The notes below the pieces were generated by a model, which searched no databases, was not told the origin of the DNA, and saw only the letters and a list, made by a program, of their open reading frames with translations. This document shows positions 40,001 to 63,785 of a stretch of DNA of 64,000 nt, one piece after another. The stretch is from Salminus brasiliensis (taxonomy: Eukaryota; Chordata; Actinopteri; Characiformes; Bryconidae): NCBI RefSeq assembly GCF_030463535.1, contig NC_132894.1, forward strand, positions 28,850,625 through 28,914,624, read 5' to 3'. A program made the position numbers and the translations under genes. Position 1 is the stretch's first letter, and every line of letters begins with the position of its first letter.

Positions 40001-43000
40001 GAGATACTGTCTCATTATTTTGAGATACTGTCATTATTTTGAGATACTGTCATTATTATGATCCTTTCACTAGATGTCCTTTCACTAGATTTCACTAGAA
40101 ACCCTTTTCATTATTTTGAGGTATTTTATTTTGTTTAGAGTGTTAAGTTTAGAGTGAGATGCTTTCACTATTTTATTTTGAGAGTCTAAGTCATTAATTT
40201 GAGATCCTTTCACATTATTTTAAGATACTAAGTCATTTTTAAGATATTTTTAAAAACATTTTCATTATTTTGAGAATTTATTTCAGAATTAAAAAGTATA
40301 GTTTTTATTGTAAATGGCAGAAATGAGCTTCCATATCTTGCTAATGTGTTGGTATGTTGTGTTTAAAAGATAAATTGATTCAAGCTGTTATAAATCTTTG
40401 CTAGCTGAATGCAACTAGTGGCATGGGCCACTAGGCGGATGTGCCCAAGCCTGGTTGGTAATCTATTCCTCACCTTGTTTGCAATGCTATTTTGTTGTTT
40501 TATCCATTTGACCACTTTGACAGAGGGAAGTCCTGAACGCATGCCAAACGAGAAACGCCATGTCTACAGACAGTATCTCTATAAGCAAATCCAGAATGTG
40601 GAGAAAGAGCTGAGACTACTCGGTCCTTCACGGTTCTCCAAGCCAGACAGCTACAGTCAGGCTGTTCTGCAGGTGCAGAGCATGAAGGGAATGCTAGAAC
40701 CCCATCTTTTCTCCAGCTCCATCGGGGATCGATTTGCCTGCAGCTCTAGCCCTGTAGAAGGCAGCAGTGGAGGCAGCAAGAAGGCCTGTCAGAAAGGCCT
40801 GCCATGGTGGTTCGTGTTTGTGGGCTGGTTTCTTGTGGCGGCCACAAGTGGAGTGTCAGCGTACTTCACCATGATGTATGGACTGACCTATGGAAAAGAG
40901 CGCTCCATTAGTTGGCTCATTTCAATGGTTGTGTCTTTTTTTGAGAGTCTCTTCATTACCCAGCCAATAAAGGTAAGAGACACTTTTTCATTCAAGGCTT
41001 TATCTTCAGCTGAGGCTTTGGACAACACTCTGTTCTCACTTGTTCCTCAATCGTTGTTCCTGTACAGGTCCTTGGATTTGCTGTCTTCTTTGCCCTGGTG
41101 CTAAAGAGAGTTGATCAGGAGGAATATGGGGATGTTCCGATTGATGGGACTCTTCCAAATTCAGGTAAACTGAGGTTTTAGAGGTTGTTGTCTCTGTTGG
41201 CACATCAAGTCGTTTTTTGAGATTCTTCTCCAGAAAAGAAGGGGTAAAACCTTTTTGTTGAACTTTGTTGAACACTGATCAGTCGTAACATGAAAACCAC
41301 CTGCCTTATATTGTGTAGGGAACACCTCACAAGACCTGGCCAGGTTTTGGAGAGGATCCCTGGCTGTTCTCTCTAGTGAACATTTTCCTTTATAACGAAG
41401 AACCTGTTTACCTGACACAGTACTATTTAAACCTTCAAGGACTGTTTGACTAATCATGTTTCTACCTAGAATTCTCCATTACTAAAGAACCCTTTAAGAT
41501 AATGTATCGATTTGTCCAGTAATTTGGGCAGTTACTTTTGACGGCCAGTGTAGTATATTAACCCCTCATGCCCTGTGACTTTTATTACACCCTATGGATT
41601 ACTAATCGATAATTACATGCAAAGCAATGTTAATTGGCTGAGTTGCTTCTGAGATACAACGAGGGGAGAAGTTACAGGTGGTTCCGAGGAGTTTAAGAGG
41701 TTAAGGCACAAGAATCATTGAGCCTACATAATGTCTTTGCAAACATGAACTCACTGTATTTAATGCTGCTGTCTGCAGATGATCCTGATGCTGTACACCT
41801 TGCCAGAAGGGACAGCACATGCAGCTTCTATCAGCCCCCTCCTCCCTCTGATATTGAGAAGATGAGGAACAACATGATCAAAGAACAGAAAGTCTTTGCA
41901 CTTATCAGAGAGATTCTCAGTAAGTAGGATTTACCCATCTTCACAAATCCTCCCCGACACTGAGAAGCTTTGTGGCATGTGGGAAATACAGACGCTTGTT
42001 TCTTTTGCAGTCTATGTGGGTTTCCTCTGGATGCTGCTCTTGGTAGCTTATGGTCAGCGTGATCCAAACGCTTACTTCCTCACTCAGCACATTCAGCAGA
42101 GCTTCAGCAATGGGATCGCCGACAGTATGAACCACAAAGATGTGTTTCAATGGGCAAACACCACTCTCTTATCCAACCTCTTTGGACGACAACCAGGTAT
42201 TTTTTACACTCGAAGTGGTAGACATTCAGCCAGGGTGTCTGAAGTTTTCTAGACTACTGGGAAAAGGGGAAAATTGTATGAAGTAGAGCTTTTCACTGAA
42301 CTATTCCTTTAATATTAATGTCTGATGTGCAATGGCTGCTCTTTTAGGGTTCATCACAGATGGAAACTCGAAGCTCGTAGGTAACGCTCGTCTTCGTCAG
42401 GTACGAGTGCAGGAGGGCTCCTGCAGGACGGACAGTTCCATGCGCCCTTCTGTTCCTGACTGCCACGCTCTGTACTCTTGGGAAGTGGAGGACTTGGGCT
42501 CCTATGGTCCAGGCTGGAACCGCTCTGTTGATTTCAACACGTCTAAGACCCTGCTCACACCCTGGCAGTACCAGACTCAATCTAGCCTCAGGGCGCACCC
42601 AGTCTGGGGTGGTGTGGCTCTGTATAGAGGTGGAGGCTTTGTAGTGGATCTGGGCCCCAACCAGCAAAATGCCAGCAGGTAACAGTCTACTTAACATTTT
42701 GTGGAGAGTATCATGTACATATACTGATGATTTTTTGACACAATTGAGCTTGGTAGTATCATTAGGGTTTTGTCAGTTGGTGAGCAAACCCTGTATAGTC
42801 AGCATCCATTAGATAAGAAGTGCTGTAATTAGCTATCCCTATCTACTGTATACTCCTTTTGGTGTGTTGTGATACATTGACGCAGAATTTCCACTCAATG
42901 GTGGTGATAGGAAGTAGTAGTCCAGATTCTCAATAACGGCATAACCCACTAGGATCAGATCTTCTAAACCTTGGTCATAGCTGTCAGATTCCCAAACATT

Positions 43001-46000
43001 TCTGGTGCCATATTGTCACTTCGTAGGTCATATCTGAGAACCCTCCAACTTAACACAAACGAGTAACCAACCAAAAGGACCCCTTAGATGTCTATGTGTA
43101 TGTTTCATACGTTCCTAACCATTGCTTTACCCTTCCACAGTTTGCTTCAGCACCTTTTTGACAACACCTGGTTGGATGTGTACACCAGGGCTATCTTCGT
43201 CGAGTTCACAGTGTACAATGCGAATGTCAACCTCTTCTGCATTGTCACCTTGATGTTTGAGACCACAGCAGTGGGTGAGGCCTGTTCTCCGGACATCTCC
43301 TAGTTTAATCAAATGAAGGTCCAGCACATTCTTAAGCATCTTTGTTTCTACAGGAGCATTCCAGTATCGCAGTGAGCTGCAGAGCGTCCGTCTTTACCAG
43401 TCCACTGGTGGTCTTCATATTTTTGTCATGGCCTCTGAGGTCATCTACTTTATTTTCATTTTTTATTACATGTTCCAGCAGGTCAGTGCATTCACAATAG
43501 AGCTTTCACTCATTTTAGGGTGGCTTTAGCATGGAACAACAAAAATGTGGACAAATAGATGCATATGCTGGTTTTCACAGGGCAAGCTCATGAAACAGCA
43601 GAAATGGGAGTACTTCAAGAGCAAGTGGAATCTTTTAGAGCTAGCCATCATTATTTTAAGCTGGAGTGCGTTATCAGTTTTTGTCAAGAGGACACTGTTG
43701 GGTAACCAGAGCATTGCGTACTACCAAAACCACAAAGATGAGTAAGTTAACATTCAGACTAATCTTTTCCACCATTAAGTACAACATGTAAACAAATCAG
43801 TTGTCAGGTGACAGGGGTGTAACTAGACATTGGATAGGGGGACTAATACTTTACTAATAAGTATTAGGAGCATGCTCCTCCAGGATAAAGGCCTCAAAAA
43901 CCATGTTTTAAAATAGCATAAGAGTTCAGTTGGGACACTGTATGTCCATCTCATCAAAGTTAGCATTATGCATTGATCTCATTTGGCACTGTGCAGAGGT
44001 TAAGGTACCATAGGCCCAATTTTTAAAACCACTTATCTCAGCAACAAGAGAGTTTTTACTGGATTTCCAGATCACATTAGAACAGATTTATGTAAAAATA
44101 ATACAGTAAAAAGAAGAATTTTGTTAAGAATAGTTGAGATCTTGTGAACTAGTCTGAAGAACAAAGTTTGCTTACTAATTTCTTCCGGATGCCTCCAGCC
44201 AACGTGCTTCAGGTCAACAGGAAAGCCAAAAGTGTGAAAGTCAAGCAATGTTTTCTCCTCTTACTTTGATACAGTACAGGTCCGGCAAAGCTATTCAAAT
44301 ATACTCTGGTATATGACTGGTACCTGACAGCCCTGACAGTCTCTTTTAGCTTCTTCTAACCTCACTGGCTACATTTTTAACTTAACATAAATGTAGCATA
44401 AAACTAAAAAGCAGGTAATAACAGGGTAAATACTCCATTAGAAGCTACATCGGCCATAATTTGCCACAAATTCATATTTTAGATTGGTACATGTCCTATT
44501 AGCTACATGTCCTAATGTTTTTGACACCCCTTCTAATGAATGTTTTCAGCTACTTTAGGTTGCACCCACTGCTGACACAGGTGTGCAAATGCACACAGCT
44601 TGTTGTTAAGTCCCTGAAGAGAGGTATTGGAGCAGATAAACATGAACCTATTGGCACCATGTCTAGGCATGGTCCAGACCCCCCAGCATTAAGCTGTAAA
44701 GCAGTGGGACTGTGTTTTCTGGAATGATGGTTAGTACTAGTTGAGGAGTTGGAGATGAGGTGGGGTGATGATTATCCAACATTCTGACTTTACTAACGCT
44801 CTTGTCACTGAATGCAATCAAATCCTCACAGCCATGCTCCAAAATCTAGTAGAAAGCTTTTCCTGGACAGAAGAGACAGTTACTCCAACAAAAGCAGGAT
44901 AAACTCTTTTTAATGCCCCTGATTTAATAGGAAACAATTAATGAGCTGGTGTCCCAAAACTTCTGTATGCACACTAAACTTTAAGCCAACATCCTGTTAC
45001 TGTCTGTTTCTCCAATCTCTCTCAGCTGCCGAGACAGCTTTTAAGCAGTGGGTCCCTCAGGTCCCAGGGCCCAGCTGTCTCTGCATATTGTGAATTTGGA
45101 GAAGGAATGGCGCAGCTAAGTAAAGAGAAAATGTGCTGATGCCCTCCCTTTCAAAAACTGTCCAAACGACACCCCTCTCAGTTGATAATTGACTGCCATA
45201 GCTACATAAGTATGTAAGTACTAAGTATGTGCTTCTTTGTCAGGTATGCTGGTTTCAATGAAACTGCCACAGCTGACGCGGTTCTCGGATACATTATCGC
45301 ATTCCTGGTTCTGCTGGCTACAGTAAAGCTGTGGCACCTGTTGCGCCTCAACCCTAAGCTTCACATGATCACCTCCACACTGCAGCGGGCATGGAACGAC
45401 ATCTCTGGCTTCATTGTGGTCATGACAATCATGTTCTTGGCCTACTCCATTGCTGTGAGAAATTAATAATGAAATACAGCCGGAATTAAACACTGATCCC
45501 TCAAATTTGACAGTGGTTCTTAATTCTAGTCCTGAGGACACCTCCCACTACACCAGTGGTCTTCAACACCCTTCTTGGAGAATCAATAAAAGACTTCTGG
45601 AGCAGTAATTTTGGGGTAGATTAGGGTTGGATCCAAAGTCTGCAAGAAGGTAGCTCTCTAGGAGCAGGGTTGGAGACCACTGCACTATACATTACCAGTC
45701 AAAAGTTTGCATACATTTGATTGAATGTGTGCTGATCATATTGTTACAAACATTTGATCCAATTGCTGGGGGGTTGAAGTAGGCCAAAGTTGTAAGACTC
45801 AATGTGTGTGTGTGTGTGTGTGTGTGTGAGGGTGGAAATACCTCTATCACGCAGCTGCCGTGTAAATACACCCAATAGCCTTTCACTTCAACGTACAACC
45901 CCCCCAAGCAATGACATCCAACAACGGTGGAAATCCATCTTTCCCCCTAGCATTTGGATCGTATGTTTTTAAGATGATGATCAGCACAGATCAGTTCAGA

Positions 46001-46054
46001 TTTTTGGACCCCACTGAACAGACAGTAACTATTGATGCTGATACTCAAACACAG

Positions 46055-46087
<33 letters not shown>

Positions 46088-46906
46088 GTAGAAATAGGAA
46101 CTACACCCATCTCAATTAGCATTTCAGAGAATTATAACATTCATTTCTGTAGTTTTACGAATGCAGTAAAATGGGCAAAATACAGGTATCATCTTATCTA
46201 GTAGACCAACATTCTGATCTTCTGGAGTTCAGTAAACACATCATCAGTTTGAGATATTAGTCTAGTTTTTAAGCATTTATCTGCCAGGACCAATATGATT
46301 CCTATGTCAATGTTCACTTCATTTGTCTTCCTTCAGTGTAATTTGATGTATGGTTGGAAGCTTTACTCATACCGGACCCTCCTTCATGCTGCCCAGACAA
46401 TAGTCAGCTTACAACTGGGAATCTTCAACTATGAAGAAGTACGTAAGATGTAATGTTAAAATCACGTACAGCCACGTTTCTTCCATTATGACAAGCAATG
46501 CAACCTCTAGAACAACTTCTGTCTTTTCTTAAAATCCAGGTTTTGGATTATAACCCTGTCCTCGGTGCGTTCGTCATTGGGTCCTGCATCATCTTCATGA
46601 CGTTCGTGGTGCTGAACCTGTTTATATCCGTCATCCTGGTGGCATTCAGTGAAGAGCAGTTACACCATAAGGTACAGATGCTTCCCTGAACGTCTAGCAT
46701 TTGAGCAATGTTAAACCCACCTTTCGACTTTCACTGACACCTTATTATTAAACTAATCCACCTCTCTTGTTCCTCAGCCATCTGAAGAGGAAGAAATTGT
46801 GGACCTGATGCTGATGAAGATCTGTAGCCTTTTTGGAATCAAGGTGAAGAACCAGCAGCTGAAGGATGCCACCATCTCCAATTCAGCACCCTCTGCCATA
46901 TCATAG
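17608..46906 (+). CDS. pkd1l2: Polycystin-1-like 2: lectin/GAIN/PLAT/polycystin channel protein, 41 exons, 2518 aa
   Basis: Large membrane protein of the polycystin-1 family, part adhesion-type receptor and part TRPP-like channel subunit. I joined 41 coding exons (listed in the three block entries that follow). All introns are GT..AG, phases agree throughout, and the total is 7557 nt including TAG at 46904-46906, against 2459 residues for human PKD1L2. The ATG at 17608 was chosen because it opens a signal peptide (hydrophobic [17 protein letters not shown], residues about 6-22). Domain order is C-type lectin, SUEL/galactose-binding lectin, PKD, REJ-like, Ser/Thr-rich spacer, GAIN/GPS, TM1, PLAT, ten further membrane segments. 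Lectin plus SUEL plus PKD distinguishes PKD1L2 from PKD1L3, which lacks the SUEL module, and from PKD1, which has leucine-rich and many PKD repeats. Teleosts can carry pkd1l2a and pkd1l2b, and the copy is not resolved here. The ligand and ion selectivity are not known from the sequence. Confidence 0.93.
18412..18670 (+). mobile_element. Degenerate SINE or small DNA element in pkd1l2 intron 1
   Basis: The start (CTCAAGAGTGGCGCAATTGT, with box B-like GTTTGAATCCC at 18460-18470) looks tRNA-derived. The distal part has AAAGCCCCAGGCATTGAGCT and GTGAAGCAGTGGAACTG. A similar block (GTAAAGCAGTGGGACTG) occurs at 44695-44711 in intron 37, so the 3' portion belongs to a dispersed family. The exact class is not certain. 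Confidence 0.45.
21640..21957 (-). mobile_element. tRNA-derived SINE in pkd1l2 intron 3
   Basis: Read on the minus strand from about 21957, it begins GGGGCAGTGGTGACTCAGCG, which contains a tRNA box A, followed by box B GGTTCGATTCC at 21903-21893. Next comes a body with CTTGAGCAAGGCCCTTTACC. A CA/TG-rich microsatellite interrupts the distal part at 21735-21800. It lies antisense to pkd1l2. Confidence 0.8.
23303..23377. repeat. (TTG)n/(TTC)n/(TTA)n microsatellite in pkd1l2 intron 3
   Basis: Successive runs of TTG, TTC and TTA triplets, about 75 bases in all, inside the longest pkd1l2 intron (20745-24476). Confidence 0.95.
28172..28545 (+). mobile_element. tRNA-derived SINE in pkd1l2 intron 8, abutting the exon 9 acceptor
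   Basis: A tRNA-like head (TGGCTCTGAGTGGTCCAGCA, then box B GGTTCAAATCC at 28226-28236) is followed by a body with GGCGTCTGCTAGCCGATGCA and a tail ending near AATTGGTAAATAGG. The tail stops about ten bases before the acceptor of exon 9 (28556). The branch region of that intron therefore probably lies within or beside SINE sequence. Confidence 0.75.
31005..31081. repeat. (TA)n microsatellite in pkd1l2 intron 12
   Basis: About 62 bases of pure TA repeat followed by ATT triplets, 437 bases upstream of exon 13. It is probably polymorphic. Confidence 0.97.
32400..33450. other. pkd1l2: pkd1l2 intron 15: AT-rich, no gene
   Basis: Strongly AT-rich intron with ATTTATTT and TAGTAG short repeats (around 32800-32840) and many TATATA runs. 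Nothing else is seen. Its 3' end (CCGCAATAAAG before exon 16) has a weak pyrimidine tract. Confidence 0.6.
34995..35450. repeat. Two partial copies of a dispersed repeat in pkd1l2 intron 19
   Basis: The blocks at about 35014-35155 and 35370-35450 share GGCTTATTACACACTTGGTA/GGCTTGTTACACGCTAAGGT, then TTTCGGCCCACTGGTGGTCC/TTTCGGTCCACTGGCGGTCC, and end GGGTTAAA. The second copy lacks about 65 internal bases. The family was not identified. Confidence 0.6.
39820..40290. repeat. Degenerate tandem repeat in pkd1l2 intron 29
   Basis: About 470 bases made of drifting copies of a unit near CATTATTTTGAGATACTAAGT (roughly 21-24 bases). Around fifteen copies can be followed by eye. Confidence 0.85.
41560..41705. 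mobile_element. Small inverted-terminal element in pkd1l2 intron 31
   Basis: Begins TTAACCCCTCATGCCCTGTG and ends GTTTAAGAGGTTAA. The outer TTAACC/GGTTAA and the adjacent CTCA/AGAG make imperfect terminal inverted repeats around about 145 bases. Candidate MITE. Confidence 0.45.
44640..44970 (+). mobile_element. Dispersed repeat remnant in pkd1l2 intron 37
   Basis: Contains GTAAAGCAGTGGGACTG, shared with 18628-18645, then CTTGTCACTGAATGCAATCA, CTCCAAAATCTAGTAGAAAG and GCTGGTGTCCCAAAACTTCT. I recognise these as parts of a widespread non-autonomous DNA element of fish genomes. No coding frame is left. Class assignment is from memory of the consensus and is uncertain. Confidence 0.5.
45554..45682. 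mobile_element. 129-base MITE in pkd1l2 intron 38
   Basis: Terminal inverted repeats CAGTGGTCTTCAACACCCTT and, reverse complemented from the right end, CAGTGGTCTCCAACCCTGCT. This is a common fish element with a GGTTGGAGACCACTG end. A Tc1-like terminal repeat fragment (TACCAGTCAAAAGTTTGCAT) follows at 45691-45712. Confidence 0.7.
45800..45830. repeat. (GT)n microsatellite in pkd1l2 intron 38
   Basis: About 28 bases of TG repeat. A separate (AT)n run of about 30 bases lies at 46057-46086 in the same intron. Confidence 0.95.
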
Positions 46907-49544
46907 GCGTACCATTTGTTATCTGCTTTATGTGATATGGAAAATGAAAACGTTGGTTTATTTCATGCTGTATCTTTGTAAATAGCGCTGTGTCTACATT
47001 GTCTTGTGGAGCTTCATAGTGTGTCTGTAACTGCTTGATGTCTTAGACATGTCCTTGAATACAGTAGTGAGTAAATCTGCAACTCTGTGTCTGATGGATC
47101 AGTTTAATCTCGAACATTCCTTTGCATAATGAAAAGTAAAGGGGGTGCCATCAGGGCAGGGCGTGATCTTGCTTTTCAGCTTTACATTTTTGCAATTTAT
47201 TTGATATGTAATAAGCTTTTTATCTATGAAGTATTCCCCACGAAATGGTGATGTCCGTTGTGCATTAATAGAGTGAGCATCACATTGAACATGCTCTTTT
47301 TGATAGTTTGATAGTCAAACACCACATTTTAATGTGATCTCAGAGTTGACCTTGCATAGTGAAAAGTGATGGGTGTGTCACTAAGACTGGGCAAAATCAG
47401 AGGCGGTATAAATGAAAGTCCTCAGTTGTGTCCTATTCACCATACAGTTTCACCGCTTTCTAGTGGTGTCTAAAAAAAACGTAGTGCCGTATGATCAGTA
47501 TACGGTCACAGTCCCACAATGCACCACAATACGTAGTGAATAAACAATGAACGTGAAACGGGTAAGGAATACCCATAATCCATCATGTTGTTTGGTTCAA
47601 AGATTCACACACTGAGGACGTTCCTATAATATAGCTCTATACAGAGATCTGGATTTTCGCATGTAGGCATAATGCAAAATTTTGGACACAGCTCTTATAG
47701 CCAAGTCTCTTCTTCCCTCTGCGTCCATCTTTGCAGCGCCGCAACGCAGTTATTTCCAGTCACATGAAAGTCAAATATAGACCGAAACACTGGAAACTGT
47801 CGGTCAGATTTACATATCAAAAACATAAAAAGAAAATCACTGATAAAATCCGATTAAGGTTTATAGCATTTGGCTAAATAATGCAGAAAAAACATGAGCT
47901 TTCTTGGCTTATTCTGACTACTGCTGACTACTACTGACCAGTGGCCAGCCTTTTAACCCTTTGGTCTGTACCTGTGTACCATGATACAGCTTTTCATTCC
48001 AGTGCAAAATTATTATACTACTGTTCTTAGGCTTTTAGAAAACTGGGTCCAGTTTGTTTTAGCCTTTTTATATTCCGTTTAGTGCACTTTGCTCGTGACA
48101 CTGGGAAATGCATGTTATTTAGTGGGTGATCCAGCTTGTTTTGACAGGATAGTTAAAACCATCTAAATGTAATAAAAATAAAAGTGCTTTCTCTCCAGTA
48201 CCCTTTAGCATTATTTAAAGAGAATATTTAAAAGAAAAATAAATTAACAGTCAAAAGAAGCTGTGTCCGGTTTCTACAGCATTCAATTAACATCACTTGG
48301 GAAGCATGAGTTTGCCAACTGAACTTGCTAATGTGGTTATCACCTAAATCTGATCGGACACAATTATTAATGTCAGCTGCCCTGTTTACTCATTAACACA
48401 CAAATCTCTTTTCACTTCCAGTAATCAGAACACATGTTTATCCACTGGGGCAACAAGTTCTTGACAAATTAGACCATCCACACAACTGCCAAACACTAGC
48501 CAAATAATTCAAGAGCAGTGCTTTATGCTTGCCAAGTTCTAACCGTTTCCATTTGAACCATCAGTTAGTCTCGCTGGTAACATCACTGAAAGCCAGCATT
48601 CATGAGTAGCTACGAAGAAGCGACACAGGAAGCTTTTAATGCAAACTGACCAATCTACATAATCTATAAAGGCTGCTTCTAAATAGGACTGTAACAGTAC
48701 GTGTTTTCATATCAAACCAGAGTAACTGGAGAAATCATGGCACTCAATATTAAGGAAAATAGGATAATTTTACAAGCACTTGTGCGACCCGAAAATCTTA
48801 AGTCGTAAGTCGCTGGATTTGCTAGGTATTGAGAACTTAGTATTGCTATAACTGTAGTCTTGTTTGCCTCCCCCAGCCACTCCACCTCCTCTCACCGACA
48901 CATGTAGATGCACTCAAACCCGGATTTTAAAATGACTGAAAAACAAGTTTTTCACCAAAACTCTGGCTACTCACATCTTCTCAACTCATGGTGGATTGGA
49001 CGAGGACACAGTGTGTGAGCGCGTATGTGTGGAAACACCCCAAGTATGCTAAAATGAACACCCTAGCCAACCGCTTACTTTTCACACTGCATTATGTATT
49101 GACTACTTCTGTGGGATAAACTGACTTGCAAGACTGTCCATTGAAGTTAATACGCAAAGAAACCTGGGTTAGTTTTGTGCTTTCCACTTTTGCTATGACT
49201 TGTGTATTGTTTCACCCCCAATTCTAATGAGTACCAGTTGCCAAAAAAAATAAATAAAAAATTATTTTTGAAGCTTGTTCACGTGTTGCAACAACTGATG
49301 CTTGTTGGAATTGGCATTTATAAGTTATAAAAGTGAACATACGTATATAATTTGTCACTTATGCCCTATGAACACTGCCCTTCTGTACTGCAACCATGGT
49401 CATTTATTCATTAGTAAAGCTTAAAGCATAAAGCTAAAAATGTGTCTGGAGTCCCTGCAGAAGGGTTTCAGAACCACAGATTTAGCCAGCGAGTCAGCTC
49501 CCCTGATCCCAGTACGGCAGTGATGCGGTCACAAAAAAATGCCA
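46907..49544. other. pkd1l2 3' flank and tail-to-tail interval with ipo7
   Basis: Begins as the pkd1l2 3' UTR. The first AATAAA on the plus strand is at 47539-47544, about 630 bases after the stop, so the transcript may end near 47560. Two diverged copies of a block (near 47115-47170 and 47345-47400, each with TTGCATAATGAAAAGT/TTGCATAGTGAAAAGT) lie in this UTR. The remaining 2 kb up to the ipo7 poly(A) signal shows no gene. Confidence 0.5.
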
Positions 49545-50567
49545 ATGAACTAATTTTTCCTTTTTATTGTCATATATAGATGGTTCATCCGTACATCAAC
49601 CAAATGCTTGAGACCTTCACAAATCCAGCCCAATTGTACATGCTCCAATGAATTATTCGAACAGCTTTCAGGGCTTGCAACAAATGTTCCGTGTCCAGAC
49701 TGAACACAGAGAGCATCTTTTTGGAACCTTAAACATTCCCATTTCAAGTGGCAATGGGATTGCCACTTACTTTACCGTAAGCAAATTTATCTGACAACTA
49801 GACAGTATGGGACAAGTCGCCTGCCAAGTAACAAAGTTACAGTTACTCTGTTTTTAAATAGCTTCAATTGAGTTTTAAAAAAATTTGCAGTCTGATACAG
49901 AAGGCTAAGAGACCTGAACAATATGAAAGTGCTAGTCATTAATTTACAGATTTCAGGCATCACATAGTGCTATGACAAGTATCCAATATGCTACATTTGA
50001 ATACACGTTTGACACCTTACAAATGCCTCTGGATGCTCGGCCAGGCTGCTTAAAAATCAAGAGCCTCAGCTTGTATATACATTATCATGAGATCTTTTTT
50101 TTGTTTATGCAGAAAAAAGGTTGAGACACTACTGCCAGAGGTATAATCTTATAGAGGCCCTTTGGCCAGAACAGTGAAAGTGATTTGAGATTCAGTCCCA
50201 TTATCAATTTCGATTATTTATAGCCCCCGATGAATGCGAGTGGGAGGGGAAAAAAGAGCTGCCATCATGGTATCCCTCGTTTTTTTTTTTGTTGGTGTTG
50301 TATGTGTGTTTGTTTTTTTTTTTGGATTCCATAAGACAACATTGTCCAGAGCTTCTTTTTTTCCACTTGCAAGTCCTTGGTTTGTTTTCCCAGCCATTGG
50401 TTGCATTTGGTCGCCTTCCCACGTTTACTGGTGCTGTCCAGTTTGATAGTCAGATTGAAGAGTGAGTGAGAAGAACCAGTTCTGGAACCACTACTTGAGG
50501 GAACAACACAAGCTTTTTTTCACTTCACTACAATCAGTCACAGAGTAAGAAAGGGGGAAGAAAGGAC
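49545..50567 (-). other. ipo7: ipo7 3' UTR, about 1 kb
   Basis: No reading frame continues after the TGA at 50570-50568. On the minus strand the first convincing AATAAA lies at 49568-49563, about 1000 bases past the stop. This suggests a 3' UTR of about 1 kb that ends near 49545. The stretch contains poly-A runs on the minus strand around 50281-50325. The end is predicted from the hexamer only. Confidence 0.45.
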
Positions 50568-63584
<13,017 letters not shown>

Positions 63585-63785
63585 ATCGAGGTTCTAGGTC
63601 TGGCTCGGATTTGGAAGGGTTCAACGATCTATCAAGTCCGAGGCGATGCGCACATGGACGCGCGGCTCTCCGGCTACCGGCGCGAAAGGAAGAGGAGTCT
63701 GGACGGGCCGGATAGATCAGCGCCAAAATTTCCACAGCGAACTTCCGCCTGTCGCAAGGTGCATTGTTGGGGATGTAGTTCTTTT
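63585..63785 (-). promoter_or_regulatory. ipo7: ipo7 CpG-rich promoter with ZNF143/THAP11-, ETS- and E2F-type sites
   Basis: Position directly upstream of the ipo7 ATG and CpG richness indicate the core promoter; no TATA box is seen. On the minus strand, 63779-63753 reads ACTACATCCCCAACAATGCA followed by CCTTGCG, close to the SBS element bound by ZNF143 and THAP11. At 63749-63741 is GGCGGAAGT, an ETS/GABP-type site. At 63728-63720 is TTTTGGCGC, an E2F-type site. All three fall within about 200 bases of the ATG. A T-run at 63781-63803 borders the block. Site matches were made by eye against the known consensus sequences. Confidence 0.6.

Larger units (their letters stand above)
38418..46906 (+). 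other. pkd1l2: pkd1l2 exons 27-41: multi-pass polycystin channel module and C-terminus
   Basis: Exons: 38418-38617, 38988-39235, 39327-39528, 40524-40972, 41068-41164, 41779-41919, 42011-42196, 42348-42678, 43141-43274, 43354-43481, 43581-43741, 45244-45454, 46337-46438, 46540-46671, 46778-46906. Hydrophobic segments lie in exons 27, 28, 30, 31 and 33 and in 36-40. The large loop in exons 33-35 matches the polycystin (TOP) domain, with the [20 protein letters not shown] hallmark. Exon 39 ([16 protein letters not shown]) is where the pore helix falls. Exon 40 ([20 protein letters not shown]) is the last membrane helix. The tail after it is short and acidic ([20 protein letters not shown]). I see no EF-hand, and the tail is too short for a long coiled coil. 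The stop is TAG. Confidence 0.88.

Noticed and set aside
40409-40523. Possible independent start (ATG at 40409) upstream of pkd1l2 exon 30
   Set aside because: This is intron sequence that happens to be open into exon 30. The acceptor at 40523 and phase continuity with exon 29 show it is internal to pkd1l2.
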